DNA from: Acididesulfobacillus acetoxydans
Lineage (GTDB): Bacteria; Bacillota; Desulfitobacteriia; Desulfitobacteriales; Desulfitobacteriaceae
NCBI RefSeq assembly: GCF_902729405.1
Contig: NZ_LR746496.1
Location: 186,001-250,000, forward strand
Direction: 5' to 3'
Length of the DNA stretch: 64,000 nucleotides
Part shown: piece by piece, positions 35,937 to 44,364 of the stretch
Layout of the letters: each line of letters opens with the position of its first letter
Position numbering within the stretch: position 1 is the stretch's first letter
Notes under the pieces: generated by a model
Database searches by the model: none
Seen by the model: the letters and a program-made list of their open reading frames with translations, nothing else
Told to the model about the DNA's origin: nothing
Program-made: the position numbers and the translations under genes

Positions 35937-38300
35937 TCAGAGAGCCCTTGGAACAGGAATGTTCACCTTGCTGCCAATCTTGATATTGCTATGCCAGAAG
36001 TTGTATTCATCTAACTTTTGCGATACCTCATTGTAGACGGCTGCCTTACCCAACGGATCCCTTATGGTCAGGATGAGGCAAAACTCTTGCCCAAGCTCAA
36101 TAGAATTCAAATTTGCTTTGCGTTCGACATGGTCACGGTATAGGCCTTTCAGATATAAAAACCAATGCTTGTCCTGGGTCAGGAACCTTACCCTATTGCC
36201 ATCCGTAAGCTCAGACAGATCAACTGCATACTTTTTGACGGGGTAGTATTTATCCCCGTACTGGATCAAAATCCGTTCTCTTAGTGCAAAGTCACCTCTG
36301 GCTGCCTTCATCGTTCTGGTACTGTACACCGCGCTAAGGAGAACATTTTGTGCATTTTTTTGTCCGACTGGATTTAGGATATTCCTTTTGGAAAGATCCC
36401 GTTCTATTTTTCCATCATAGGATCCGAACTTGACGTCGATATTTGACTGACAGTATTCGGCCCCCTGACTTGCATCCAAAACCGGATCATATACCAATGT
36501 CGCAACAATCTGTCCCGTATAAAAACCATCTTTCACTAGGCCGTTCGGCATGGGAAAGTCCATGACATCAATTTTTTCCCCCCGTGGCAGTTTGTCCCTC
36601 AGGATAAGCGTTGCTTCATGTGGTGAATTGTATATAATTTCATTGACAGTCTTAGGTCTGCCAAAGCCTAGCTGCTTAGTACGCTCCTCCGTGGGCAGCT
36701 CTAGATTTTCGGAATAAGAAGCAGAGTGAATGATCAGAGCCTTGATGAGTAGCGGATCAAACGCTTCGTTCAGTTCCTGATAAACCCCCGCAGCAAGGCT
36801 TGTAATGCGCGGAGTGGAAAAGCTTGTGCCGACAGCGCTTGCTATCGAGCCATCTTGATAAAAGGATTTGACTCCCGTCGTCCGTGCTTTTCCTTCTAGA
36901 TCCACACCGGCATTTCCTCCATAATGTGCTACCTCTGGTTTGATGATGTACTCTGGACCCGGCCCGATACGTGAAAACGGGGAAGGGTTATCAACTGCTG
37001 CAAGATCGTATCTCTCTCGTTTGTGAGCGATAGAACCAACCACCAATGAACGAATGGAATCAGCGCCTTCATGTATTCTGCCCTTTGGTTTTCCAAGCAA
37101 AAAGTTGTTGCAGTTTCCCGCAGACTTGCAAATGAGCACATTGTATTCATCCTGCAAGTCATCTAAAGCAAGGGCGAAATCAGAAAAGCTGTCATCCTGT
37201 ACAGGATTGGTGACACTAATGGAAAGGTTCCATATTTTTACCTTTTCATGATTTTGCTTGACGGCTTCTTTGATATTTTCTATCAGCTCGCTTTCATCAA
37301 TACCCTCTTTATATGTATCCGGAAAAACTGCCGCATCAAACAGCCTAACGCCCTTATGCCCCACCCAATTCTGCTCTTCCAAGCTATCTCCGTATAGAGC
37401 CACACCCGAAACGAAAGTACCATGAGACGGATTGATCACGTTTTCCGGATAAACTGACCACCGCTTTCCGGTCAGCCATGGCGCTAAATGTGGAATGGGA
37501 GCAATCCCACTATCCAGTATACCTATGGTTGCATAATGTTGGTCTTCCTTAGGCTTCATGATCCCAACGGTCTGCGTGTCCCCCAGCATATCAAGAGACA
37601 GCTTATATTTCGGCATCGGTTCAATCGAAAATAGGGCTTCAAAAACCTCGCTTTCTTTTATGGCATCCAGCACGGCTTTGTCCACACCTTTAAAGCTATA
37701 AATGGAGACCCGCTCTGTATAATTCGTTTTTTTGAAGGCGATACCTTTCTCTGTGGCCGTTTTCTCAAACAAACGCTGAACCGCTAAGTTCTGCTCATAG
37801 TCTTGAAAATCCATCAGCTTAACCTTGTAGCTCTGCTTGCCCTTTTCCTCGATAACAAGAGGCTCATACTTGCCAAAGTGCTCTAAACATGAAATGGCGG
37901 CCTTGTTTCGTCCATAATCCTCCAGACGAGCCGAAACCATCTTCATCTGCGTCAATGAATCCATACGCACGATAAGTTCATCGGAGCGACACAGTCCGAT
38001 AACATTACTTCTGTCCTTTGCTCGAAATAGCTCAGCGATATCATGGCGTCGAGACTTTGAAGTCGCATCGTCGTGCATTTTCGCCACAAAGACAAACGGT
38101 ACGATAGAGTCGGTCTCCTCCCTTTGAGCGATTGCGGGCGCAAACCGATTCAGGTCACCGGACAGCTGCTGTGCTCTTTCCACCAGCTCCGCCCCGGACA
38201 AAAGCCACTTGGGAGGCTCGTTACCACCACCGCCCTCCACCCGAAGCTCGTCAATATCTCTTGTAGCAAAAAATTTAATTGGCAGCTTCTCATCGGACAT
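35937..38300 (-). CDS. ietS: Subtilisin-like (S8) serine protease, IetS-like effector of a two-gene system
   Basis: A 787-residue protein without signal peptide, hence cytoplasmic. The S8 catalytic triad is complete: Asp263 in IGILDSGIAP, His293 in PSHGTFVSGV and Ser493 in GTSFSTPR. Asn396 in SAGNCNN is the oxyanion residue. A roughly 250-residue N-terminal region and a 290-residue C-terminal region flank the protease domain; neither is recognised. Its ATG follows the stop of the AAA ATPase gene without a gap (TAAATG), with GGGAGGGAG as ribosome binding site. AAA ATPase plus subtilase pairs of this layout are known as IetAS, described first as a plasmid stability/incompatibility pair and later as anti-phage. 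Assignment rests on architecture and gene order. Confidence 0.8.
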   Translation of the reverse strand: MSDEKLPIKFFATRDIDELRVEGGGGNEPPKWLLSGAELVERAQQLSGDLNRFAPAIAQREETDSIVPFVFVAKMHDDATSKSRRHDIAELFRAKDRSNVIGLCRSDELIVRMDSLTQMKMVSARLEDYGRNKAAISCLEHFGKYEPLVIEEKGKQSYKVKLMDFQDYEQNLAVQRLFEKTATEKGIAFKKTNYTERVSIYSFKGVDKAVLDAIKESEVFEALFSIEPMPKYKLSLDMLGDTQTVGIMKPKEDQHYATIGILDSGIAPIPHLAPWLTGKRWSVYPENVINPSHGTFVSGVALYGDSLEEQNWVGHKGVRLFDAAVFPDTYKEGIDESELIENIKEAVKQNHEKVKIWNLSISVTNPVQDDSFSDFALALDDLQDEYNVLICKSAGNCNNFLLGKPKGRIHEGADSIRSLVVGSIAHKRERYDLAAVDNPSPFSRIGPGPEYIIKPEVAHYGGNAGVDLEGKARTTGVKSFYQDGSIASAVGTSFSTPRITSLAAGVYQELNEAFDPLLIKALIIHSASYSENLELPTEERTKQLGFGRPKTVNEIIYNSPHEATLILRDKLPRGEKIDVMDFPMPNGLVKDGFYTGQIVATLVYDPVLDASQGAEYCQSNIDVKFGSYDGKIERDLSKRNILNPVGQKNAQNVLLSAVYSTRTMKAARGDFALRERILIQYGDKYYPVKKYAVDLSELTDGNRVRFLTQDKHWFLYLKGLYRDHVERKANLNSIELGQEFCLILTIRDPLGKAAVYNEVSQKLDEYNFWHSNIKIGSKVNIPVPRAL

Positions 38301-39464
38301 TTAGCTCCCTCCCTTGGACTCACTTTTAGATATTCCCTGGATCTTTCTCAACGGGATCCCCAAACTCTCATTGATTTCCTTGTGCGTCGCGTTGTTACGA
38401 AACAGGTAGCGTATAAACTCATCTTCATCTTTAATGCGGTGATGCTTGTGAAAATAAATCTCACGCAGTATGTCACAGCTGGTCACAGATTCTTTGCCTC
38501 GGATAATGTTCTGTCTAACTGAATTATTAATCACCGTTTTGATGTCAGAATGGCTGAACCCAACAAATGCAGCTCCCATCTGTTCCGCCTTTTTTTCTGT
38601 AGAGAGGATGTTATTGGCAACACCGCTTAAGTAGAGATACAGAAGCTTTCCGATCTCACCTTTTTGTGGCTTTTCAAGGGCAATCACCTTGGAAAACCGC
38701 CTCCAAATAGCAGAGTCCAGCAGTTCATCGTGGTTCGTTGCGGCAATCAGAATGCTATCGCTATTCAGCCCGTCGATATTCTGAATTAGACTATTAACGA
38801 CACGCTTTAATTCCCCCAACTCGTTTTTGTCATCTCTCAGTTTAGCAATAACATCAAACTCGTCAAGAAGCAAAATACACTCACGCTTCGCCGCATAGTC
38901 AAAGATTTTACGGATATTCTTCGCAGTACTTCCCAGCAAAGAGGAAATCAATCCCTCCAGTCGGGCTGTCACCAGCGGCAAGCCTGTGACCGATGAAATA
39001 TACTGGGCTGTCGTTGTTTTCCCGCACCCAGGTGGTCCATAAAGCAGAAGCGAATTGGATGGTTCCAGTCCCGCTTTTAGCAAGCTTTCGCGTTTCATAT
39101 AGCACTCAATAAATCCACAGATCTCTTGTTCAGTATATTTGCTTAGCACAATTTGCTTAGTCGCAACTCGTGGGTATGATATTTCCACTATATCCATACG
39201 ACTTTCCGCATCAACTGGCTTCGTTGAAAAACTGTCCAGTGCAGTCATTTTTCCCTTTTTGTTAGACAAAACACTTCTAATCTTCTTTGCCAACGGTAAA
39301 TCGCCTTGGTTCTCCAGATTATCTGCCAAAACTACAGCATAATTTAATACCTTTTCCTTATCGCCAAGCAGTCCACCCTCGATTATTTTTATTATTTCCG
39401 TATACAAATGATAACCCCCCCTGATGCTATCATCATACCTAACATCCGCATCATTGTCAATCAC
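38301..39464 (-). CDS. ietA: AAA+ ATPase, IetA-like partner of the subtilase
   Basis: A 387-residue AAA+ protein. The N-terminal 125 residues are helical. The ATPase core has Walker A GPPGCGKT (143-150), Walker B ILLLDEFD (197-204), sensor 1 AATN (241-244) and arginine-finger region SAIWRRFSKV (251-260). A C-terminal segment, THKEINESLGIPLRKIQGIS, looks like a helix-turn-helix. The start is GTG 39464 with a poor ribosome binding site. Directly upstream, the 8-mer ATAACGAA occurs twice, a possible operator. It is translationally linked to the downstream protease. In IetAS the ATPase is thought to restrain or recruit the protease; that mechanism is not shown by the sequence. The pair is AT-richer than its flanks, suggesting horizontal acquisition. 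Confidence 0.8.
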   Translation of the reverse strand: MIDNDADVRYDDSIRGGYHLYTEIIKIIEGGLLGDKEKVLNYAVVLADNLENQGDLPLAKKIRSVLSNKKGKMTALDSFSTKPVDAESRMDIVEISYPRVATKQIVLSKYTEQEICGFIECYMKRESLLKAGLEPSNSLLLYGPPGCGKTTTAQYISSVTGLPLVTARLEGLISSLLGSTAKNIRKIFDYAAKRECILLLDEFDVIAKLRDDKNELGELKRVVNSLIQNIDGLNSDSILIAATNHDELLDSAIWRRFSKVIALEKPQKGEIGKLLYLYLSGVANNILSTEKKAEQMGAAFVGFSHSDIKTVINNSVRQNIIRGKESVTSCDILREIYFHKHHRIKDEDEFIRYLFRNNATHKEINESLGIPLRKIQGISKSESKGGS

Positions 39465-39540
39465 TTCGTTATCAAACTACATATAAACGTTATTGATATA
39501 GCCGTTTTCGTTATTATTAACGCAATCCCATCAACCTCAT

Positions 39541-39704
39541 TCAGCCGTCGAGATACCAGGGGCAATGATCGTATCCAATGATATGCACCGACGGGTAGAT
39601 ACCAGGGTTGTTCACTAGTATATCAAAGCCGCCGAAATTCTGAACGGCCGAAGAGATCATCTCCTTAGGAGCCGAGTCATCCAGCAGATCCACCTGAACG
39701 GCTA
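39541..39704 (-). pseudogene. Short-chain dehydrogenase remnant (3' side of group II intron)
   Basis: A frame encoding VQVDLLDDSAPKEMISSAVQ then FGGFDILVNNPGIYPS matches the central part of SDR enzymes (the usual NNAGIY motif with Ala changed to Pro). It stops soon after with YDHCPWYLDG. Neither the nucleotide-binding N-terminus nor the catalytic Tyr-Lys part is present. It adjoins the 3' end of the intron fragment and is probably the interrupted target gene, since decayed. Confidence 0.65.
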
Positions 39705-40354
39705 GTGGGAAGAAGGCACCCCTCACGGGATGCCAGCCCCCGTTGTCACCGGACGTGCAGTTTTCCCGCATCCGGCGGCCCCAATGCTATCCCCTAGCGG
39801 GGAGACTCGAAGAGCTTGAGCTGTTGGTGCCTGGGTATTCTCCACTCCATGCGTGCCAGACCCATTTGGTCCAGTTCCTCCGCTGAGTGGATCTTCCATC
39901 TTCCACGGTCCCGCCATCGGCGGCGTAGATACGCACGCACTCGATTCCGTATCCACTTGTCTAGGTTACGAAATAGAACGAGGTTATTTCCGTATCGATG
40001 GTAATTGGCCCATCCCGTAAGCTTTGGATTCATCTCGGAGATCACATGCTCAACCGGGATGTCTCCCTGGTTGCGTCGCGTTGCTTCCCGAACTTTTGCA
40101 TAGAAGGACTTTAGCGATTTCTTTCCCACGCCGATATAGCGCCTGCCAAAATGGAACCCCAGGAAGTCAAATCCCTCCTGGAAACTGCTGATGACCGTCT
40201 TTTCCGCTGACAGCCGGAGCTTCAGCCGACTCAGAAGTTCACCCGCCCGTTGTAATGCCGTCTCCGCTTCCTCACGGGTTCGGCAGAGGATCAGTACATC
40301 GTCCGCGTAGCGGACGTGTGCGTACCCAGCTGCCTGTAGCCCATCTATATGCAT
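39705..40354 (-). mobile_element. 5'-truncated group II intron
   Basis: The segment contains the C-terminal half of an intron-encoded reverse transcriptase/maturase (39794-40354). After its stop it has a domain V-like hairpin (about 39745-39782; GATGCGGGAAAACTGCACGT with flanking CCGG/CCGG pairing) and a domain VI-like hairpin (39715-39741). Domains I-IV 5' parts and the first half of the maturase are absent, so it cannot move. The 3' boundary (about 39705) is estimated from where SDR-like coding resumes. Confidence 0.65.
39794..40354 (-). pseudogene. Group II intron reverse transcriptase/maturase, N-terminally truncated
   Basis: 186 codons beginning shortly before the RT active site YADDVLILCRTREEAE. 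They continue through the thumb (GFDFLGFHFGRRYIG) and maturase X region (MNPKLTGWANYHRYGN) and end with LRRRWRDRGRWKIHS. Full-length proteins are about 400-450 residues. A TAA six codons before the ATG closes the frame, so the first half (RT motifs 1-4) is lost. Confidence 0.85.
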
Positions 40355-40579
40355 CTTCCCAGGGATTCCTTACCTAGCCCCGGCTCGACCGTCTCCGGCC
40401 AGGCTGCAACTCATAGCACAGTCTCGCCCGATACACACGCCACCTCGGCCAAATCCAATACCGGCTGTCGCTTGGGTATTCGAAAACGGGTCTTCTTTTT
40501 TCACGTAAAGATTTTACGGGATCGTAGAAAAGCAAGAAATCCTAAGTGGATTCTTGCTCTTCCCCTCCTTGTTACTTTC

Positions 40580-40945
40580 TCATCTCCTGGAGAAATTGTC
40601 AGCTCGGTTGGAACCATGACCGGATCCCATGGAAACCTCCATTCGCTTACAAAACCGCCTCACTCTTGCTACTATTTCAGCAGCGATTTTCTGTTCCTCA
40701 ACAGCCGCGGCATCAATACTCGCTGCCGCGACAACAACGCACGGAATAACCTCACTGCTGAATTTTTGGGCGCAATTCGAGGAACACCCGCTCAAATATA
40801 TGACCAAGTCAGCCTCGTAACTATTAAAGACTACCACACAACCATCTTGAGAAAGAAGCCTTTTCACTTCTTGGGCAATTTCTTGGCGGTTGATCCACGG
40901 ATTGCATCCACCACAAAAATTGATGCTCACTCGCTGGTCTGACAT
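40580..40945 (-). CDS. Small Cys-motif protein downstream of 4-hydroxybutyryl-CoA dehydratase
   Basis: A 121-residue protein from ATG 40945. It has a CGGCNPWINR motif (Cys11, Cys14), YLSGCSSNCAQK (Cys54, Cys58), and further cysteines at 36 and 69. The rest is an alternating beta/alpha pattern (CVVVFNSYEADLVIYL, PCVVVAAASIDAA). I recall similar CGGCNP-type proteins of unknown function in anaerobes but cannot name a family. Two CxxC-like pairs suggest a metal or iron-sulfur site. It lies 47 bp after abfD on the same strand and probably belongs to its transcript, so a role in metallocluster handling or electron supply for AbfD is conceivable. The last about 25 residues are low-complexity and may not be conserved. 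Confidence 0.7.
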   Translation of the reverse strand: MSDQRVSINFCGGCNPWINRQEIAQEVKRLLSQDGCVVVFNSYEADLVIYLSGCSSNCAQKFSSEVIPCVVVAAASIDAAAVEEQKIAAEIVARVRRFCKRMEVSMGSGHGSNRADNFSRR

Positions 40946-40992
40946 ATTATCTGCCCGCCGTCCGTCCTGATTGCTTCCTAATCCACTTCCAG

Positions 40993-42441
40993 CTAGTTCG
41001 TGCCAATCCCGGCAATAGCCTTAGCAAGTTCTTTCTTCCGTTCCGGATTGCTCTGACGAGCTATCATTATGCGCTGAGCCTGCGGGGAACCCGCCCCGTG
41101 CATCGATTCTGTCCGGTAACCGACTGCGGCCGTACCCAACGTGAGATTTTCAATTAAGCGCAGGATCCGCATGCGGTCTTCTGTTGGAACTGAAGCCACA
41201 CCTCGGAAATACTTCTCCACAACCTTGCCGATTTCCGGATGGCGCAAATCTTTTTCGGATGGCATCGTAACCATGAGGCCACCGGCAATATCCTCAGCCA
41301 AGCGGGCAATTTCATATGGGAAACGGGTGACGTTTTGCTTGGTGACATTGGCTAATAGCATATTGATGAGATAAGTGCCTGAAGCTGTTTTGTGACCCTC
41401 AGCGGAACAGGCAATCCCGCAGGCATATAAAGTCTCATTAAGGTGAGTCATTTCAACGAGCTTATCCTTAATATGGGATGCTTTGGCGGCTCCGTTATAA
41501 TCGGCCGCCACCGCCGCTGCCCCAATCAGCACATCCCCCACACCGACTTTGCAGCCGCCGTAGCTTTGCCGGTGATATCCGGCAAAGCGTTCGACCAAAA
41601 CGCCGCTGAATTCGTATTCGCCGCACATAAAGACGTTTTCCCAGGGAATGAATACGTCGTCAAATACCATCAGGGCTTCGTGTCCCCCGAACTGTTTATT
41701 TCCTACATCAATGTCTCCGCCCTCAAGTTTGCGCGTATCGGAAGACTGACGACCATAGATATAGAATATTCCTTTCCCGTCCGCCGGGGCGACAAATGAA
41801 AGCGCGTAGTCTGCGTCTTCCTGGCGCATGGTGCTGGTCGGCATCACAAGGATCCAGTGAGAATTGAGCGCGCCGGTTTGATGGGCTTTGGCACCCCGAA
41901 CGACAATTCCGTCGTCTGTTCTTTCCGTAACATGAACATAGAGATCAGGATCGGTCTGTTGGCTGGGGGATAAACCCCGGTCCCCTTTGGGGTCGGTCAT
42001 AGCTCCATCAACGGTCCAATCCTCTTCTTGCATTTTCAACAAAAACTGAGTGAATCGCTCATGATATTTTGTGCCTAATTTCTGATCCATTTCAAAAGTC
42101 ACGCTGTCCACGGCATTGATGGCATCCATCCCTACACAACGCTGGAAGCAAGCGGCCGTCTTTTGCCCTAAAAGGCGTTGCATCTTAATCTTCTTGACCA
42201 AATCATCGGTACTTTGATGCAAGTGGCAAAAGCGGTTGATCTTTTTGCCGGTAAGATGAGACGTCGCGGTCATCAAATCCTGATACAACGGATCCTCAGC
42301 TAAAGCATAAGTGGTTTTGACGGAGTTCATCGACGGTCTGATGATGGGATGATCCACAGGATTTTCTACCCGTTCACCTTGCAGGTATACCTTTAAATTG
42401 AGTCTTCTTAGGCTTTCTTCATACTGTGCTGCAGTTTTCAC
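40993..42441 (-). CDS. abfD: 4-hydroxybutyryl-CoA dehydratase / vinylacetyl-CoA delta-isomerase
   Basis: A 482-residue member of the HpaB/AbfD flavoprotein family. It converts 4-hydroxybutyryl-CoA to crotonyl-CoA using FAD and a [4Fe-4S] cluster. The cluster ligands can be placed: Cys98 and Cys102 in AACFQRCVGMDAIN, then His290 and Cys297 in GYHRQSYGGCKVG. These match the spacing of the Clostridium aminobutyricum enzyme (Cys99, Cys103, His292, Cys299) and are absent from the related 4-hydroxyphenylacetate hydroxylases. AFVAPADGKG-type and HWILVMPTSTMR segments are also family-like. Start GTG 42441 follows AAGGAGGG. It lies 95 bp after the CoA-transferase gene that makes its substrate. Confidence 0.94.
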   Translation of the reverse strand: MKTAAQYEESLRRLNLKVYLQGERVENPVDHPIIRPSMNSVKTTYALAEDPLYQDLMTATSHLTGKKINRFCHLHQSTDDLVKKIKMQRLLGQKTAACFQRCVGMDAINAVDSVTFEMDQKLGTKYHERFTQFLLKMQEEDWTVDGAMTDPKGDRGLSPSQQTDPDLYVHVTERTDDGIVVRGAKAHQTGALNSHWILVMPTSTMRQEDADYALSFVAPADGKGIFYIYGRQSSDTRKLEGGDIDVGNKQFGGHEALMVFDDVFIPWENVFMCGEYEFSGVLVERFAGYHRQSYGGCKVGVGDVLIGAAAVAADYNGAAKASHIKDKLVEMTHLNETLYACGIACSAEGHKTASGTYLINMLLANVTKQNVTRFPYEIARLAEDIAGGLMVTMPSEKDLRHPEIGKVVEKYFRGVASVPTEDRMRILRLIENLTLGTAAVGYRTESMHGAGSPQAQRIMIARQSNPERKKELAKAIAGIGTN

Positions 42442-42536
42442 AGAATTACCCTCCTTGTAAGATCTATGTTCTTCTGTTACCGTTTTATTCTTTTTCTGCT
42501 ATGGTTCCTTTGCGGTTATCATGATAGCGTTAGCGT

Positions 42537-43835
42537 CTACAGATGGATACCGTGTTTCTTCGCCTCGACTTTAAGTTTTTCCCGGAATTGCGGATGAGCT
42601 ATCTCGATCAAAGCATTCGCCCTTTGCCGGATTGTCTTTCCTCTCAGGCCGGCGATCCCATATTCGGTAACGATATAATCCACATCATTGCGGCTGGTCG
42701 TCACGGCCGCCCCCTCTTCCAGATGGACGGCAATGCGGGAGAGTTTACCACCGGAAGCAGTCGACGGTACGGCAATGATGGATTTACCTCCCTGTGAGAG
42801 TCGCGCCCCTCTGACGAAATCCACCTGTCCTCCAACTGCACTGAATTGACGATAGCCAATCGTATCCGCACAAACTTGCCCGTATAAGTCAACTTGAAGG
42901 GCAGAATTAATGGAAATTAGCCGATCGTTCTGTCCGATGATGTACGGATTATTCGTATAGTCCACTGAATGCATTTCGACAATTGGATTATCGTGGACGA
43001 AATCATATAAGGACCGGGTCCCCATGAGAAAAGTGGCCACCATCTTTCCCGGATGCAGGGTTTTTGCCTTATTGTTTATAACTCCAGCCTCGTAAAGCTC
43101 AACTACCCCATCCGAAAACATTTCGCTATGAATGCCCAAGTCGTTCTTTTCCGTAAGGAAACCCAGAACCGCGTCCGGAATGGCTCCGATTCCCAGTTGT
43201 AATGTTGCTCCATCAGGCACCAATTGGGCCACATTTCTTCCGATGCGTTCCTCAACCTCACCAATTTGCGGTTTTGGCAATTCAATCAAGGGCTCATCCC
43301 AAGGTACCAAGATGTCCAATTCACTGACATGGACAAATGAATCCCCCAAAGTTCTGGGCATGAAGCGGTTCACTTGGGCAATAACCAGGCGAGCCGAACG
43401 GAGCGCTTGCAAAGTATAATCCACGGAAATCCCTAAACTACAAAAGCCGTTTTGGTCCGGAGGTGAAACCTGAACCAAAGCCACATCTACCGGAAGGTAG
43501 CCATCCCGGAACAAGGACGGAATTTCACAGAAAAAAACCGGAGTAAAGTCCGCTCGCCCTTCATTTACGGCCTGCCGGGTAGTACCCCCCACAAACAAGG
43601 AATTGTGACGAAAATGTCCTGCCATCTCCGGGCGGCAGTAGGCGGCTTTACCCATAGCAACCATATGGACGATTTCTACCGCCTGGAGCTCAGATCCTCT
43701 AGCCACCATTGCTTCCACCAAGGTCTGAGGCTCACCGCAAGCGTGACTTATGACCACCCTCTGTCCGCATTCTATAGCACGGACAGCCTCTGTCGCGTCT
43801 TTAATTCGCATATCGTATACTGTTTTCCAATTCAT
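42537..43835 (-). CDS. abfT: 4-hydroxybutyrate CoA-transferase
   Basis: A 432-residue family I-type CoA-transferase of the acetyl-CoA hydrolase/transferase group. The catalytic glutamate is Glu238 in LGIHSEMFSDGVVELYEAG, the same position as in the characterised C. aminobutyricum AbfT. Other family segments are GDSFVHVSELDILVPWDEP and YIVTEYGIAGLRGKTIRQRA. It would transfer CoA from acetyl-CoA or butyryl-CoA to 4-hydroxybutyrate. ATG 43835 follows GGAGGATTATCT. About 100 bp upstream is a near-perfect sigma-54 promoter. It is the first gene of the abfT-abfD-Cys-protein unit. Confidence 0.93.
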   Translation of the reverse strand: MNWKTVYDMRIKDATEAVRAIECGQRVVISHACGEPQTLVEAMVARGSELQAVEIVHMVAMGKAAYCRPEMAGHFRHNSLFVGGTTRQAVNEGRADFTPVFFCEIPSLFRDGYLPVDVALVQVSPPDQNGFCSLGISVDYTLQALRSARLVIAQVNRFMPRTLGDSFVHVSELDILVPWDEPLIELPKPQIGEVEERIGRNVAQLVPDGATLQLGIGAIPDAVLGFLTEKNDLGIHSEMFSDGVVELYEAGVINNKAKTLHPGKMVATFLMGTRSLYDFVHDNPIVEMHSVDYTNNPYIIGQNDRLISINSALQVDLYGQVCADTIGYRQFSAVGGQVDFVRGARLSQGGKSIIAVPSTASGGKLSRIAVHLEEGAAVTTSRNDVDYIVTEYGIAGLRGKTIRQRANALIEIAHPQFREKLKVEAKKHGIHL

Positions 43836-43937
43836 AGATAATCCTCCGCTCTCTCGTTAGTCTCAGCATGCCATGCCGGCAATCTTCTTTCTTGCCAAAC
43901 GGGTTTGGAAGGAAATAATGGCTGTACAAAAAACATT

Positions 43938-43953
43938 TGCATAAATCGTGCCA
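43938..43953 (-). promoter_or_regulatory. Sigma-54 (-24/-12) promoter of abfT
   Basis: The minus strand reads TGGCACGATTTATGCA. Compared with the consensus TGGCACRNNNNTTGCW only one base differs (A for the first T of TTGC), and the GG and GC dinucleotides have the required spacing. It lies about 105 bp upstream of the abfT start and near a sigma-54 activator gene. Confidence 0.85.
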
Positions 43954-44003
43954 TTAGGAATTTCCCTCGAAACCTTCTCTTTTTCGTTCGCTGATCCAAT
44001 CCT

Positions 44004-44248
44004 GATGCTCCCACTTCTACAAATGGGAGTGGTTCTCCCGTACCTTGCTTCGGTGGGGGTAGACTTCAGTCCTTCAGCGCTATAGTGTTCGTTAAGGGCT
44101 AAGCGCTTTCGGCGAAAACCATCCTCAGCCGTTGGGACATTCTTTGACAGCGTGCGGCTTCGGCGATGGTCTGCACAGGAGACCATCGTCACTGGATGCT
44201 TTCGTCATCGAAGTCTCAATGTTCAACTCAAGTTGAACAAGTTCACTG
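44004..44248 (+). mobile_element. IS200/IS605-like non-autonomous element, copy A
   Basis: A 245-bp segment bounded by a subterminal hairpin (CTCCCA-10 nt-TGGGAG, 44008-44029) followed by GCTTCGGTGGGGGTAGACT. Its other end is a hairpin GTTCAACTCAAGTTGAAC then AAGTTCACTG. Both ends are repeated in inverted orientation at 50935-51043. There is no transposase frame. Unpaired-end hairpins without terminal inverted repeats are typical of IS200/IS605 derivatives. It sits about 50 bp upstream of the abfT sigma-54 promoter. Confidence 0.6.
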
Positions 44249-44337
44249 GTGCTAATTTTGAGGGCCTGTGCAAGATTGCACTTCCTGCTCTAAATCATGT
44301 GCAAGCCTGCACAAATGAGACGGAAAACGCACCATGC

Positions 44338-44360
44338 AAAAACCCGCCTCACGGCGGGTC
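44338..44360 (-). terminator. Rho-independent terminator of the sigma-54 activator gene
   Basis: On the minus strand ACCCGCC-GTGA-GGCGGGT followed by TTTT, starting about 5 bp after the stop of the 44365 gene. A 7-bp GC stem, tetraloop and T-run make this a textbook terminator. Confidence 0.85.
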
Positions 44361-44364
44361 TAAT

